19,459 bases of DNA from an uncultured Bacilli bacterium (GTDB taxonomy: Bacteria; Bacillota_I; Bacilli_A; RF39; UBA660), in assembly GCA_934085875.1 (NCBI GenBank), contig CAKOHQ010000026.1, forward strand, positions 1 through 19,459. Reading direction: 5' to 3'. Every line of letters begins with the position of its first letter. Within the stretch, counting starts at the first letter, position 1. Positions 7,805 to 15,019 of this stretch are shown here, piece after piece. Below the pieces are notes generated by a model that saw nothing but the letters and a program-made list of their open reading frames with translations, was not told the DNA's origin and searched no databases. A program made the translations under genes and the position numbers.

Positions 7805-7820
7805 AATGTTTGGAGGGAAT

Positions 7821-8072
7821 ATGGATAAAACATTAGAAAAAATAAAAGAGATAATTAGTGAACCAATTAGCAAATTAAATTTATCAGTAGATTCTATCGA
7901 ATATATTAAGCAAGGTAAATATAATTTTTTAAACATTGTACTTGATAGAATTAATGGTATAGATTTAGACACCATAGTGGAAGCAACTAATATAATTAAT
8001 CCAATATTAGATGAATATGATTTAATTAAAGAAGAATACATACTAGATATTTCAAGTAAGGAAAGAGGTTAG
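7821..8072 (+). CDS. rimP: Ribosome maturation factor RimP, N-terminal domain only
   Basis: RimP helps assemble the 30S ribosomal subunit. The start is the ATG at 7821 behind GGAGGG (7811-7816). The protein is 83 aa, against about 150 for the family. Only the N-terminal alpha/beta domain is present: ISEPISKLNLSVDSIEY, the strand FLNIVLDR, and DTIVEATNIINPILDE, ending at YILDISSKERG. That is where the family normally reads Y-x-L-E-V-S-S-P-G and continues into the SH3-like C-terminal domain. nusA begins 3 bases after the stop, so no remnant of the second domain remains. Assignment rests on the motif match plus position in front of nusA. Whether it still binds S12 and the 30S subunit cannot be judged. 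Confidence 0.8.
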   Translation: MDKTLEKIKEIISEPISKLNLSVDSIEYIKQGKYNFLNIVLDRINGIDLDTIVEATNIINPILDEYDLIKEEYILDISSKERG

Positions 8073-8075
8073 AAT

Positions 8076-9191
8076 ATGAACGGAAAAGAATTTATAAAAG
8101 CAGTAAAACATATTACTGAAGAAAAAGAAATAAGTGAAGATGTAGTTTTTGAAGGAATGGAACAAGCACTTTTAACTGCATACAAGAAGAATTTTAAAGG
8201 AAAAACAAATGTAAAAGTTGAAATTGATAGAAAAACAGGAGATATAAAAGTATTTACTTATTATGTAGTAGTAGATGAATATCATGATGGTGAAGAATAT
8301 ATTGATGAAGATGGAAATACTAAATTTACAGAACCTGATATTAATGAAGATGCACAAGTTTTATTAGAAGACATAATAGAAAAACATCCAGATGCAAAAG
8401 TTGGAGATGTATTCCAAGAAGAAGTTACACCACAAGATTTCGGAAGAATTGCTACATCAACTGCTAAACAAGTTTTAACACAAAAAGTAAGAGAAGCCGA
8501 AAGAGAAAGTATAATGAGAGAGTTTGAAGACAAAGAAAACGAAATAATGGTTGGAACTCTAGAAATGGAAGATGTTAAAAATTATTATGTTGATTTAGGA
8601 CGTGCAAGGGGAATACTTCCAAAATCTGAAATAATTCCTGGAGAAACATTAAAAATGGGAAGTAGTATAAGAGTTTACATCAACAAGATAGAAAATACTA
8701 CAAAGGGACCACTTATTAAATGTACTAGAAAACATTATGGATTTGTTAAAAGATTATTTGAAACATTTATACCTGAATTTAAAGAAGGAATTTTAATTCT
8801 TAATGCAGTTGCCAGAGAAGCAGGGATAAGAAGTAAAGTAAGCGTTTCAAGTCTAAATCCTAATATAGATCCAATTGGAACTTGTATAGGAGAAAAGGGA
8901 AGTCGTATAGGAAGTATACTTGCTGAATTAAATGGAGAAAAAATTGATTTAGTACAATATAGTGAAGATGATGCAGAATATATTAAAAATGCATTAAGTC
9001 CAGCAAAAGATGTTATTGTTAGTATTGTAGATAATACTAAAAAAAGAGAAGCAGTTGTTATTGCTGAAGGTGAAAATCAAAAACTTGCAATAGGTAAAAA
9101 TGGTATTAATATAAAATTAGCTAGTAAATTAACTAAATTTAGAATAAATCTTAAAACTATGGAAGAATTAAACAAAGAAATTAATAAATAG
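8076..9191 (+). CDS. nusA: Transcription termination/antitermination factor NusA
   Basis: NusA binds RNA polymerase and nascent RNA and modulates pausing, termination and antitermination. The 371 aa match the Bacillota length (no C-terminal acidic repeats). Order: N-terminal polymerase-binding domain (about 1-125), S1 domain (about 135-200, with GRARGILPKSEIIPGE), KH1 (VAREAGIRSKVSV, then IDPIGTCIGEKGSRI with G272-G275) and KH2 (LAIGKNGINIKLASKLT, G340-G343). The family sequence SRT before KH1 reads TRK here. It follows rimP by 3 bases with an AGAGG ribosome site and leads into ylxR, the standard order. Confidence 0.97.
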   Translation: MNGKEFIKAVKHITEEKEISEDVVFEGMEQALLTAYKKNFKGKTNVKVEIDRKTGDIKVFTYYVVVDEYHDGEEYIDEDGNTKFTEPDINEDAQVLLEDIIEKHPDAKVGDVFQEEVTPQDFGRIATSTAKQVLTQKVREAERESIMREFEDKENEIMVGTLEMEDVKNYYVDLGRARGILPKSEIIPGETLKMGSSIRVYINKIENTTKGPLIKCTRKHYGFVKRLFETFIPEFKEGILILNAVAREAGIRSKVSVSSLNPNIDPIGTCIGEKGSRIGSILAELNGEKIDLVQYSEDDAEYIKNALSPAKDVIVSIVDNTKKREAVVIAEGENQKLAIGKNGINIKLASKLTKFRINLKTMEELNKEINK

Positions 9192-9224
9192 TATATTATA
9201 AAATGAATTTATAAGGGTGATATT

Positions 9225-9488
9225 ATGAAAGAAAGAAAAATTCCTATGCGTACTTGTGTAATAACACACGAAAAATTACCTAAAAAAGAATTAATTAGAA
9301 TAGTACGTAATAAAGAAAATGAAGTATTTGTTGATGAAACTGGAAAACAAAATGGAAAAGGTGTTTATTTAAAATTAGATGAAACTGTTGTAGAAAAAGC
9401 ACGAAAAGGTAAAATTTTAAACAAATACTTAGAAACAGATGTTGACGATAAAATATATGATGATGTTTTAAAATTAATAAAAAAATAG
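9225..9488 (+). CDS. rnpM: YlxR family RNA-binding protein (RNase P modulator RnpM)
   Basis: Small basic protein of 87 aa. The family hallmark KIPMRTCVIT near the N-terminus is followed by KKELIRIVR and then NGKGVYL, which corresponds to the family G-R-G-A-Y-x motif with a slightly altered sequence. YlxR of Bacillus subtilis has been reported to bind the RNase P RNA and modulate its activity, hence the name RnpM. The ribosome site AAGGGTGAT precedes the ATG. The gene sits between nusA and infB as in other Bacillota, but the L7Ae-like ylxQ that normally follows is missing: infB starts 16 bases downstream. Confidence 0.9.
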   Translation: MKERKIPMRTCVITHEKLPKKELIRIVRNKENEVFVDETGKQNGKGVYLKLDETVVEKARKGKILNKYLETDVDDKIYDDVLKLIKK

Positions 9489-9504
9489 AAAGAAGGTATA
9501 ATTT

Positions 9505-11616
9505 ATGACAGTAAAAGATTATGCAAATGAATCAGGATTTTCAATACAAGAAGTATTAGAAAAATGTAAGGAACTTGATATTAAAGTAAATAGTGGTAAT
9601 GATTATTTAGATGAAGATGGTATTATAATGCTTGATAATACTATGAACTTAATTAGTACTGAAACTGAAATGGATTATAATGATGCAGATGAATTAGATG
9701 AGGCAGTAGAAAACATAATGCTTGATTCTAAATTACAAGCTGAAGAAGATAATAATACAAAAAAAAGAGAAAAAGTAAAAAAGAAAGCTATTAATGAAAA
9801 AGATAAAAATGAATATTTAAAAAATAAAAAAGCAATGTATAAAAACAAAGAAAAATTATCTAATAATGCAAAAGATGAAAATGTTGTACTTTATAAAGAT
9901 AATATGACTTTGGGAGAACTTGCTAAAGAATTAAATGTTAATGCAACAGATATAATGAAAAAATTAATAGGTATGGGTTTAATGATAACTATTAATCAAT
10001 CAATAGATTTTGAAAATGCAGAAATAATATCTTTAGAATATGGTAAAACTTTAAAAAGAGAAGAAACACAAGATATTTCGAATTTTGAAGAATATGAAAT
10101 AATAGATAATGAAGAAGATTTAGAAAATCGTCCACCAGTTATTACAATAATGGGACATGTAGATCATGGTAAAACAAGTTTATTAGATTATATAAGAAAC
10201 AGTCACGTTGTTGATAAAGAATTTGGAGGAATTACACAACATATTGGAGCATATCAAATCAATTATAAAGATAATAAAATTACTTTCATTGATACTCCAG
10301 GTCATGCCGCCTTTACTGAAATGCGTGCAAGAGGTGCAAGTATTACAGATATAGTAATTATTATAGTTGCTGCTGACGATGGAGTTATGCCTCAAACTAA
10401 AGAAGCAATAGATCATGCTTTAGCTGCTAATGTACCAATAGTAGTTGCTGTAAATAAAATAGATAAACCAGAAGCAAATCCTGATAGAATACTTACTGAA
10501 ATGGCAGAAAATAATATCACTCCAGAAATTTGGGGAGGTAATATACCTTTTGTTAATATATCTTGTAAAACAGGAGAGGGAATTGATACACTTCTTGATA
10601 CATTACTTGCAATAAGTGAAGTTGAAGAATTAAAAGCAAATCCTAATAGATATGCAGTTGGAACAGTTATTGAATCTAGAGTAGATAAAGCTATTGGTGG
10701 TGTTGCAACATTATTGATTCAAAATGGTACTTTAAGACTTGGAGACCCAATAGTAGTTGGTACTACACATGGTAGGGTTAGAACATTTAAAAATGATCTA
10801 GGTGAAAATATAGTTGAAGCAGGGCCTAGTACACCAGTCGAAATAACAGGTTTAAGTGATAATCCTTCTGCCGGAGATAAATTTATGGCTTTTGAATCAG
10901 AAAAAATGGCTCGTGAAGTAGCTGAAAAAAGATTAATTCAAGCTAAGGCACAAAAACAAAAGAAAGACGTAGTAAGTTTTGAAAGTTTATTTGAACAAAT
11001 GCAATCAGGTGTAAAAGAAATAAACGTTGTATTAAAATGCGATGTTAGAGGTAGTGAAGAAGCAGTTAAAAATGCATTAGAAAAAATAGACGTTGAAGGT
11101 GTTAAAGTGAAAGTTATAAGAAGTGGTATAGGAACTATTACAGAAAGTGACATAGTACTTGCTAATGCTAGTAATGCAATTGTAATAGGATTTAACGTTG
11201 TACCAAGTAATATAACTAAAGAAGTTGCAAAAGAATATAGTGTAGATGTTAAACTTTATACAATTATATATAAACTTGTAGAAGAAATGGAACTTGCAAT
11301 GAAAGGTTTATTAGATCCAGAATATGTTGAAAAAGTAATAGGAACAGCCGAAGTTAGAAAAATATTTACATTCTCTAAAGTAGGAAAAATTGCTGGAGTA
11401 ATGGTTACTAATGGTATAATCAAGTCAACTGCTATGGTACGTGTAATACGTGATGGAGTTATAATATATGATGGAAAAGTTGGAAGTCTACAAAGAGAAA
11501 AAGATAGTGTAAAAGAAGTAAAAAGCGGATTTGAATGTGGTGTAACAATAGATGGATATAGTGATATAAAAGAAAATGATATATTCGAATTCTATATAAA
11601 TGAGTTAGTTAAATAA
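9505..11616 (+). CDS. infB: Translation initiation factor IF-2
   Basis: GTPase that places initiator fMet-tRNA on the 30S subunit and drives subunit joining. The protein is 703 aa. Residues 1-48 form a first IF2N-type segment (VKDYANESGFSIQEVLEKC), a charged Lys/Glu/Asp linker follows, and a second IF2N domain lies at about 134-184 (TLGELAKELNVNATDIMKKL). The G domain is intact: G1 GHVDHGKT (217-224), G3 DTPGH (263-267), G4 NKID (317-320). Domains II, III and IV follow, with EVRKIFTFSKVGKIAGVMV near the end. It is the last gene of the operon. A terminator overlaps its stop codon and rbfA, often next in Bacillota, is absent. Confidence 0.98.
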   Translation: MTVKDYANESGFSIQEVLEKCKELDIKVNSGNDYLDEDGIIMLDNTMNLISTETEMDYNDADELDEAVENIMLDSKLQAEEDNNTKKREKVKKKAINEKDKNEYLKNKKAMYKNKEKLSNNAKDENVVLYKDNMTLGELAKELNVNATDIMKKLIGMGLMITINQSIDFENAEIISLEYGKTLKREETQDISNFEEYEIIDNEEDLENRPPVITIMGHVDHGKTSLLDYIRNSHVVDKEFGGITQHIGAYQINYKDNKITFIDTPGHAAFTEMRARGASITDIVIIIVAADDGVMPQTKEAIDHALAANVPIVVAVNKIDKPEANPDRILTEMAENNITPEIWGGNIPFVNISCKTGEGIDTLLDTLLAISEVEELKANPNRYAVGTVIESRVDKAIGGVATLLIQNGTLRLGDPIVVGTTHGRVRTFKNDLGENIVEAGPSTPVEITGLSDNPSAGDKFMAFESEKMAREVAEKRLIQAKAQKQKKDVVSFESLFEQMQSGVKEINVVLKCDVRGSEEAVKNALEKIDVEGVKVKVIRSGIGTITESDIVLANASNAIVIGFNVVPSNITKEVAKEYSVDVKLYTIIYKLVEEMELAMKGLLDPEYVEKVIGTAEVRKIFTFSKVGKIAGVMVTNGIIKSTAMVRVIRDGVIIYDGKVGSLQREKDSVKEVKSGFECGVTIDGYSDIKENDIFEFYINELVK

Positions 11617-11634
11617 ATTGACTAACTTTTTTTT
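11603..11634 (+). terminator. Terminator of the rimP-infB operon
   Basis: AGTTAGT (11603-11609) pairs with ACTAACT (11621-11627) around an 11-base loop, followed by eight T residues. The left arm and the infB stop codon overlap. Confidence 0.85.
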
Positions 11635-11636
11635 AT

Positions 11637-11661
11637 AAAAAAAAACTACTATAAAGTAGTT
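11637..11661 (-). terminator. Terminator of tRNA-Arg
   Basis: Read on the minus strand, AACTACT pairs with AGTAGTT (plus positions 11644-11661, 4-base loop) and is followed by about nine T residues. It lies 11 bases after the tRNA and back to back with the infB terminator. Confidence 0.85.
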
Positions 11662-11672
11662 AATAATCAAAG

Positions 11673-11749
11673 TGGTGTCCGCGAGGCGACTCGAACGCCT
11701 GACCGATCGCTTAGAAGGCGATTGCTCTATCCAGCTGAGCTACGCAGAC
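11673..11749 (-). tRNA. tRNA-Arg (anticodon UCU)
   Basis: A complete 77-base cloverleaf with encoded CCA. The acceptor arms GTCTGCG and CGCGGAC pair in all seven positions (one G-U), D-arm GCTC/GAGC, anticodon arm ATCGC/GCGAT with loop CTTCTAA (anticodon TCT, plus positions 11713-11715), T-arm AGGCG/CGCCT with loop TTCGAGT, discriminator A. It reads AGA/AGG, and AGA is the dominant arginine codon in the genes of this window. It has its own promoter and terminator. Confidence 0.97.
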
Positions 11750-11771
11750 ATAACAACGGATTACAAGAAAA

Positions 11772-11800
11772 ATTATATAATAAAAATGTAGTAAATTCAA
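11772..11800 (-). promoter_or_regulatory. Promoter of tRNA-Arg
   Basis: On the minus strand TTGAAT (plus 11795-11800) and TATAAT (plus 11772-11777) are separated by exactly 17 bases. The tRNA begins 22 bases after the -10, giving a leader of about 15 bases. The spacer is one arm of the hairpin that ends the preceding cvpA-trx transcript. Confidence 0.85.
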
Positions 11801-11820
11801 GTCTTTTTACTACATTTTTA
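11781..11820 (-). terminator. Hairpin terminator after the cvpA-trx operon
   Basis: A perfect 15-bp inverted repeat (plus 11781-11795 and 11806-11820) with a 10-base loop lies 8 bases after the thioredoxin stop codon. On the minus strand the right arm contains TTTTTA and is followed by TTATATAATTTTTC. Its T content makes termination plausible, though the T tract is partly in the stem. Confidence 0.65.
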
Positions 11821-11828
11821 GTTTTTTT

Positions 11829-12119
11829 TTAAATATTTTTTAAAATTTCTTCAATTTCTTCCTTACTTTTAAAACCAATAAACTTTGTTTTTTCAACTTT
11901 ATCTTTATAAATAACAACTGTTGGAATACTCATTACACCAAATTTAATAGCAAGATCCGAATGAAGATCAGTATTAACCTTAACTACATTTACATTCATA
12001 TTTTCTAAAATAGAACCTAACATCTTACAAGGACCACACCAATCAGCATAAAAATCAACTAAAGTTATATCATTAGTAAGTAAATCATCTAAATTTTCAT
12101 CTTTTAAATATTTTATCAT
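11829..12119 (-). CDS. trxA: Thioredoxin
   Basis: Cytoplasmic thioredoxin, a general disulfide reductase. At 96 aa it is slightly shorter than the usual 103-107 aa. The canonical active site WCGPC is present (Cys28 and Cys31, in VDFYADWCGPCK), followed by VVKVNTD and the cis-proline segment MSIPTVVIYK. There is no signal peptide. The ATG overlaps the TGA stop of cvpA by 4 bases and is preceded by AGGAG, so the two genes form an operon. Unlike the CPGC protein at 6270, this one has the standard redox motif and is the likely housekeeping thioredoxin, although thioredoxin reductase is not in the window. Confidence 0.92.
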   Translation of the reverse strand: MIKYLKDENLDDLLTNDITLVDFYADWCGPCKMLGSILENMNVNVVKVNTDLHSDLAIKFGVMSIPTVVIYKDKVEKTKFIGFKSKEEIEEILKNI

Positions 12120-12829
12120 TGCTCGCTCCTATATTTTTCTATAATATCTTGTACACCATCGATATTTAATTTTTTATCATTAACTAACTTTGTAGCACTA
12201 TCATAGCTCAAAATATTATATTTCATTAAAATATCAATAGTTTCTAAATTTGCTTTTTGAACATTATTTTTATTTTTTAATACAGTATTATAAACTTCAT
12301 CAAAACTATTAGTTAAATTATTTGTTACATTATTTATTATAGGCAAATCATTTAAAATTATACCAGCGTATTTGCTATCGTTGACATATTCTGTTGTAGT
12401 ATTAACAGCACTACCTATACAAAGTAAAATAAATACAAACAATAAACCTTCCAAAGAACCAATTATAGCTCCAATTAACTTATTAGGTAAAGATAATACA
12501 ATAGTTGCATCTAATATTTTATTAAATACAACAGAAATCTTCTTTATTATACTAAATACAATACCAAGTATTAATATTGTCAAACCATAAGCTAAGACTT
12601 CATAAAATAAAATATTTACACCAATTATACCTTTAAAAAATCCTGCAAATTCAAAGAAAGGTAAATTTTCATACATATATGTTGAAATAGGTTGTTTTAC
12701 ATAAAATGCAATTATAAATATTAAGAATGTACCAATAAAATTAATTAAACTAGGTAAAGTTCCTTGTCTAAAACCTTTAAGTACAAATAACAATAAAATA
12801 ACTAAAATAATATAATCTACTATATTCAT
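12116..12829 (-). CDS. cvpA: CvpA family membrane protein
   Basis: Member of the colicin V production protein family, whose molecular function is unsettled. It was named from an Escherichia coli gene needed for colicin V export. The protein is 237 aa. It begins with the family pattern VDYIILVILLLFVLKGFRQG, has about four transmembrane segments in the first 130 residues, and ends in a soluble helical tail of about 100 residues. AGGAGG lies 6 bases before the ATG. It is divergently transcribed from rnhC, and in many Bacillota cvpA (yshB) also lies beside rnhC. It is translationally coupled to the thioredoxin gene. Confidence 0.85.
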   Translation of the reverse strand: MNIVDYIILVILLLFVLKGFRQGTLPSLINFIGTFLIFIIAFYVKQPISTYMYENLPFFEFAGFFKGIIGVNILFYEVLAYGLTILILGIVFSIIKKISVVFNKILDATIVLSLPNKLIGAIIGSLEGLLFVFILLCIGSAVNTTTEYVNDSKYAGIILNDLPIINNVTNNLTNSFDEVYNTVLKNKNNVQKANLETIDILMKYNILSYDSATKLVNDKKLNIDGVQDIIEKYRSEQ

Positions 12830-12847
12830 ATCAATCCTCCTACAAAA

Positions 12848-12858
12848 ATTATATTATA
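12848..12858 (-). promoter_or_regulatory. Candidate -10 of the cvpA-trx operon
   Basis: On the minus strand the sequence contains two overlapping TATAAT hexamers (plus 12853-12858 and 12848-12853). The -35 region is A/T-rich without a good match. The leader to the cvpA start would be about 15 bases and holds AGGAGG. Confidence 0.45.
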
Positions 12859-12884
12859 TTAAAGATGAAAAATAAAGAATTATT

Positions 12885-12893
12885 TGATATAAT
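12885..12893 (+). promoter_or_regulatory. Extended -10 promoter of rnhC
   Basis: TGATATAAT is an exact extended -10 about 30 bases before the rnhC start. No convincing -35 is visible. It faces away from the cvpA promoter in the same 94-base gap. Confidence 0.65.
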
Positions 12894-12923
12894 AAATTAT
12901 ATTAATTGAAAGGAGTAAAAAAT

Positions 12924-13874
12924 ATGGCACAAATGACAATAGTATATAAAATTAGTCCAAATTTAAAAAAAGAAATTATTGAGTTTTATCAAGATAGATT
13001 TATTCCAAAGAAACCCCCATATAGTATATTTCAAGTAAAAGATTTTGATTGCGTTATTACATTATATGAATCAGGAAAAATTATGTTTCAAGGGATAGGT
13101 GCTGATATAGAAGCATCATATTGGATTGAAAGAGAAAGAATATTAAATAATAGAAATGTTTCTAGTGAATTAGCAAAAGATATGAAGAAAAAAGATGAAA
13201 AAAAGAAAGATTTATCTAATGATACTTTTAAGTATATTTCAACAATTGGTTCAGATGAGGTAGGCACAGGAGACTATTTTGGACCAATTGTAGTAACTGC
13301 TAGTTATGTTGATATAAAAAATAAATTTATGTTAGAAGAATTAGGTATAAAAGACTCTAAAAAATTAACAGATGAAAAAATTCTATCTATTGCACCTAAA
13401 GTTATAAAAGAAATACCTCATGTAACATTCATTTTAAGTCCTTCAGATTATAATCAAAAAGGTATAACAAACATGAACAAAATAAAAGCAATTTTACATA
13501 ATAAAGTAATATATTCTCTAATACATAAAAATGATTATAATTATGATAAAATAGTTATAGATCAATTCTGTTATCCATATAAATATTTTGAACATATTAA
13601 TGAAGTTAAAGATAAAGTAACTAATATAACATTTACAACTCATGCAGAAGATAAATGTCTATCAGTTGCAACATCTAGTATTATATCGAGATATATATTC
13701 TTAAAAGAAATGGATAAATTAAGTGACGAATTACATTTACCTTTAAAAAAAGGAGCAGGAATAGAAGTAGATAAACAAGGAATAGAAATAGTAAAAAAAT
13801 ATGGATTAGAAAAATTAAATTCTATCGCTAAAATTAATTTTAAAAATACAGACAAGATAAAATCCCAATTATAA
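12924..13874 (+). CDS. rnhC: Ribonuclease HIII
   Basis: Endonuclease that cuts the RNA strand of RNA-DNA hybrids, for example R-loops. Start chosen at the ATG at 12924 (316 aa) because AAGGAG (12910-12915) lies 8 bases before it. An in-frame TTG at 12906 lies upstream of the ribosome site. The N-terminal TBP-like substrate-binding domain (about 1-90, with ITLYESGKIMFQG) marks RNase HIII rather than HII. The catalytic domain has GSDEVGTGDYFGP with Asp111-Glu112, a further acidic residue Asp213 in IVIDQF, and CLSVATSSIISRY. The length is normal. The terminator after it is shared with the convergent HTH gene. Confidence 0.95.
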   Translation: MAQMTIVYKISPNLKKEIIEFYQDRFIPKKPPYSIFQVKDFDCVITLYESGKIMFQGIGADIEASYWIERERILNNRNVSSELAKDMKKKDEKKKDLSNDTFKYISTIGSDEVGTGDYFGPIVVTASYVDIKNKFMLEELGIKDSKKLTDEKILSIAPKVIKEIPHVTFILSPSDYNQKGITNMNKIKAILHNKVIYSLIHKNDYNYDKIVIDQFCYPYKYFEHINEVKDKVTNITFTTHAEDKCLSVATSSIISRYIFLKEMDKLSDELHLPLKKGAGIEVDKQGIEIVKKYGLEKLNSIAKINFKNTDKIKSQL

Positions 13875-13895
13875 TCTATAAGGGATTTTATTCTT
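13857..13895. terminator. Bidirectional terminator between rnhC and the HTH gene
   Basis: ATAAAATCCC (13857-13866) pairs perfectly with GGGATTTTAT (13882-13891) around a 15-base loop. TTTTATTCTTT follows on the plus strand and TTTTATC on the minus strand. The rnhC stop lies in the loop and the stop of the minus-strand gene lies in the right arm. Confidence 0.75.
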
Positions 13896-14199
13896 TATAA
13901 AAATCTTCGATATTCTTATCAAGTATAATAGAAAGTTTAATTAATTTTTCCAAAGGAATCTTTTTTGTGCTATCTGTTTCACTTTCAAATCTTTTATAAT
14001 GATTATGACTATAATCTAATAATGCAGAAATGTTTTCTGTTGAATAAGGATTAATTAAATTTCTATTTTCATATGTTTTAAATTCATTATATTTTTCAAT
14101 TCTAAATTTCTTTATATTTTTACAAATATTTGTATAAAGTTTTTCAGTATTAATTGAACTAACTTTTTCTTGTAAAAAAATGAACTCTTTTACTGCCAT
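13888..14199 (-). CDS. XRE-like helix-turn-helix protein
   Basis: A 103-aa protein of which only the C-terminal half is recognisable. Residues about 55-101 read like an XRE/Cro helix-turn-helix: ISALLDYSHNHYKRFESE (helices two and three, with the typical Y-x-x-x-E-S/N), then IPLEKLIKLSIILDKNIEDFY, the usual end of HTH_3 domains. Residues 1-54 are charged and helical, and no family is recognised there. GAGGTGATT precedes the ATG. It may be a small DNA-binding regulator. It is convergent with rnhC and divergent from the unknown gene at 14358. Targets are unknown. Confidence 0.65.
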   Translation of the reverse strand: MAVKEFIFLQEKVSSINTEKLYTNICKNIKKFRIEKYNEFKTYENRNLINPYSTENISALLDYSHNHYKRFESETDSTKKIPLEKLIKLSIILDKNIEDFYKE

Positions 14200-14294
14200 T
14201 TTTATGTAATCACCTCATATAAAAATTATTTCATATATTTTTAGACAAATAAGCCATGGTTTCGCGCAAGTTTGAATTAAAAATATATTTTTTT

Positions 14295-14303
14295 TGTTAT
14301 AAT
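14295..14303 (+). promoter_or_regulatory. Extended -10 promoter of the gene at 14358
   Basis: TGTTATAAT is an exact extended -10 (TATAAT at 14298-14303) preceded by a T run. TTGAAT at 14272-14277 is 20 bases away, which is too far for a standard -35. Transcription would begin near 14310. Confidence 0.7.
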
Positions 14304-14357
14304 ACTTCCATGTTGGAGAACAATATAAGTAAATTATTATTAAAGGAGTTGCAATTA

Positions 14358-14612
14358 ATGAAAAATAAGTATATGGATAATTATATAAAATTATTTAGAG
14401 ATTTCTATAATGGTATAGAAAAAATTGATAATTTAATATTAAAAAGTTATTACAATCACTATAATTATTTATTATTAGAGTTAGATTTTATAAATAATAA
14501 TGAACCATTAAGAATATTAAAAAAACATCACCAAAAATGGGAAGAAGATAAAGAAAAAATAAATAATGAAATAATTGATCTATTTGATAAAATTAAAAAA
14601 TTAATAAATTAA
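14358..14612 (+). CDS. Small helical protein of unknown function
   Basis: An 84-aa protein with no family recognised. It appears wholly alpha-helical and rich in Lys, Asn, Leu and aromatic residues (DNYIKLFRDFYNGIEKI, then two Tyr/Asn/His-rich turns, then a charged C-terminal helix with KKHHQKWEEDKEKI). It has no signal peptide, transmembrane segment or cysteine. The ATG at 14358 is chosen for the AAGGAG ribosome site at 14343-14348. The frame is open further upstream, but a promoter -10 lies inside that extension and the ATG at 14310 has no ribosome site. It lies between two HTH genes, which is the only hint to its role. Confidence 0.65.
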   Translation: MKNKYMDNYIKLFRDFYNGIEKIDNLILKSYYNHYNYLLLELDFINNNEPLRILKKHHQKWEEDKEKINNEIIDLFDKIKKLIN

Positions 14613-14769
14613 AAAAATACGGATATACTATTTAACAACATATAGTATATTTAATTATATCTTATAATAATATACTAAATTATTTTTAACAAACAAAAAA
14701 ACAAAATTTAACAATATGGCGTTACTAAAGAAATAAGAATCGTTTGTACAATAAATTTGGGTGATTATT

Positions 14770-15009
14770 ATGAAGATAAGTGAAGCAGTATCTAAAAAGA
14801 TATTATGTATCATCAAAGAAAGGGATATTACAATAAATAAACTAGCAACAATAAGTTGTTTAACTCAAAGTACAGTTGATAGTTTAGTTAACGGAAAAAG
14901 TAAAAATCCAAAATTGTTAACAATTATAAGAATTTGTGATGGATTAAACATGACACTTAAAGAATTCTTTTCAGATGACATATTTTTAAATTTAGATAGA
15001 GAAGATTAA
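14770..15009 (+). CDS. Small XRE-family transcriptional regulator
   Basis: A 79-aa protein that is almost entirely one XRE/Cro-type helix-turn-helix domain: ILCIIKERDITINKLATISCLTQSTVDSLVNGKSKNPKLLTIIRICDGL carries the five-helix pattern with the turn at about residues 23-40 and ends in MTLKEFF. Start at the ATG at 14770 because GGGTGATT lies just before it. The GTG at 14761 is part of that ribosome site. A protein this small is a typical one-domain repressor. The downstream gap holds TTAACKTCAAA repeats over a promoter, possibly its operator. It may control the membrane-protein gene at 15099, itself, or both. Confidence 0.8.
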   Translation: MKISEAVSKKILCIIKERDITINKLATISCLTQSTVDSLVNGKSKNPKLLTIIRICDGLNMTLKEFFSDDIFLNLDRED

Positions 15010-15019
15010 TCATGTAAAA

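Noticed and set aside
7767..7820. TTG start giving RimP 18 more residues
   Set aside because: This codon is within the expected transcription start and the leader hairpin. GGAGGG before the ATG at 7821 decides the start.
8172..8533. Two overlapping minus-strand open frames inside nusA
   Set aside because: They are antisense to conserved NusA domains and have no start signals.
14256..14357. N-terminal extension of the small helical protein
   Set aside because: A promoter -10 (14298-14303) lies inside it, and the good ribosome site AAGGAG points to the ATG at 14358.
14623..14650. ATATACTAT/ATAGTATAT hairpin after the 84-aa gene
   Set aside because: It is a 9-bp stem of nearly all A/T pairs with a 10-base loop and no T run, so it is too weak to call a terminator.
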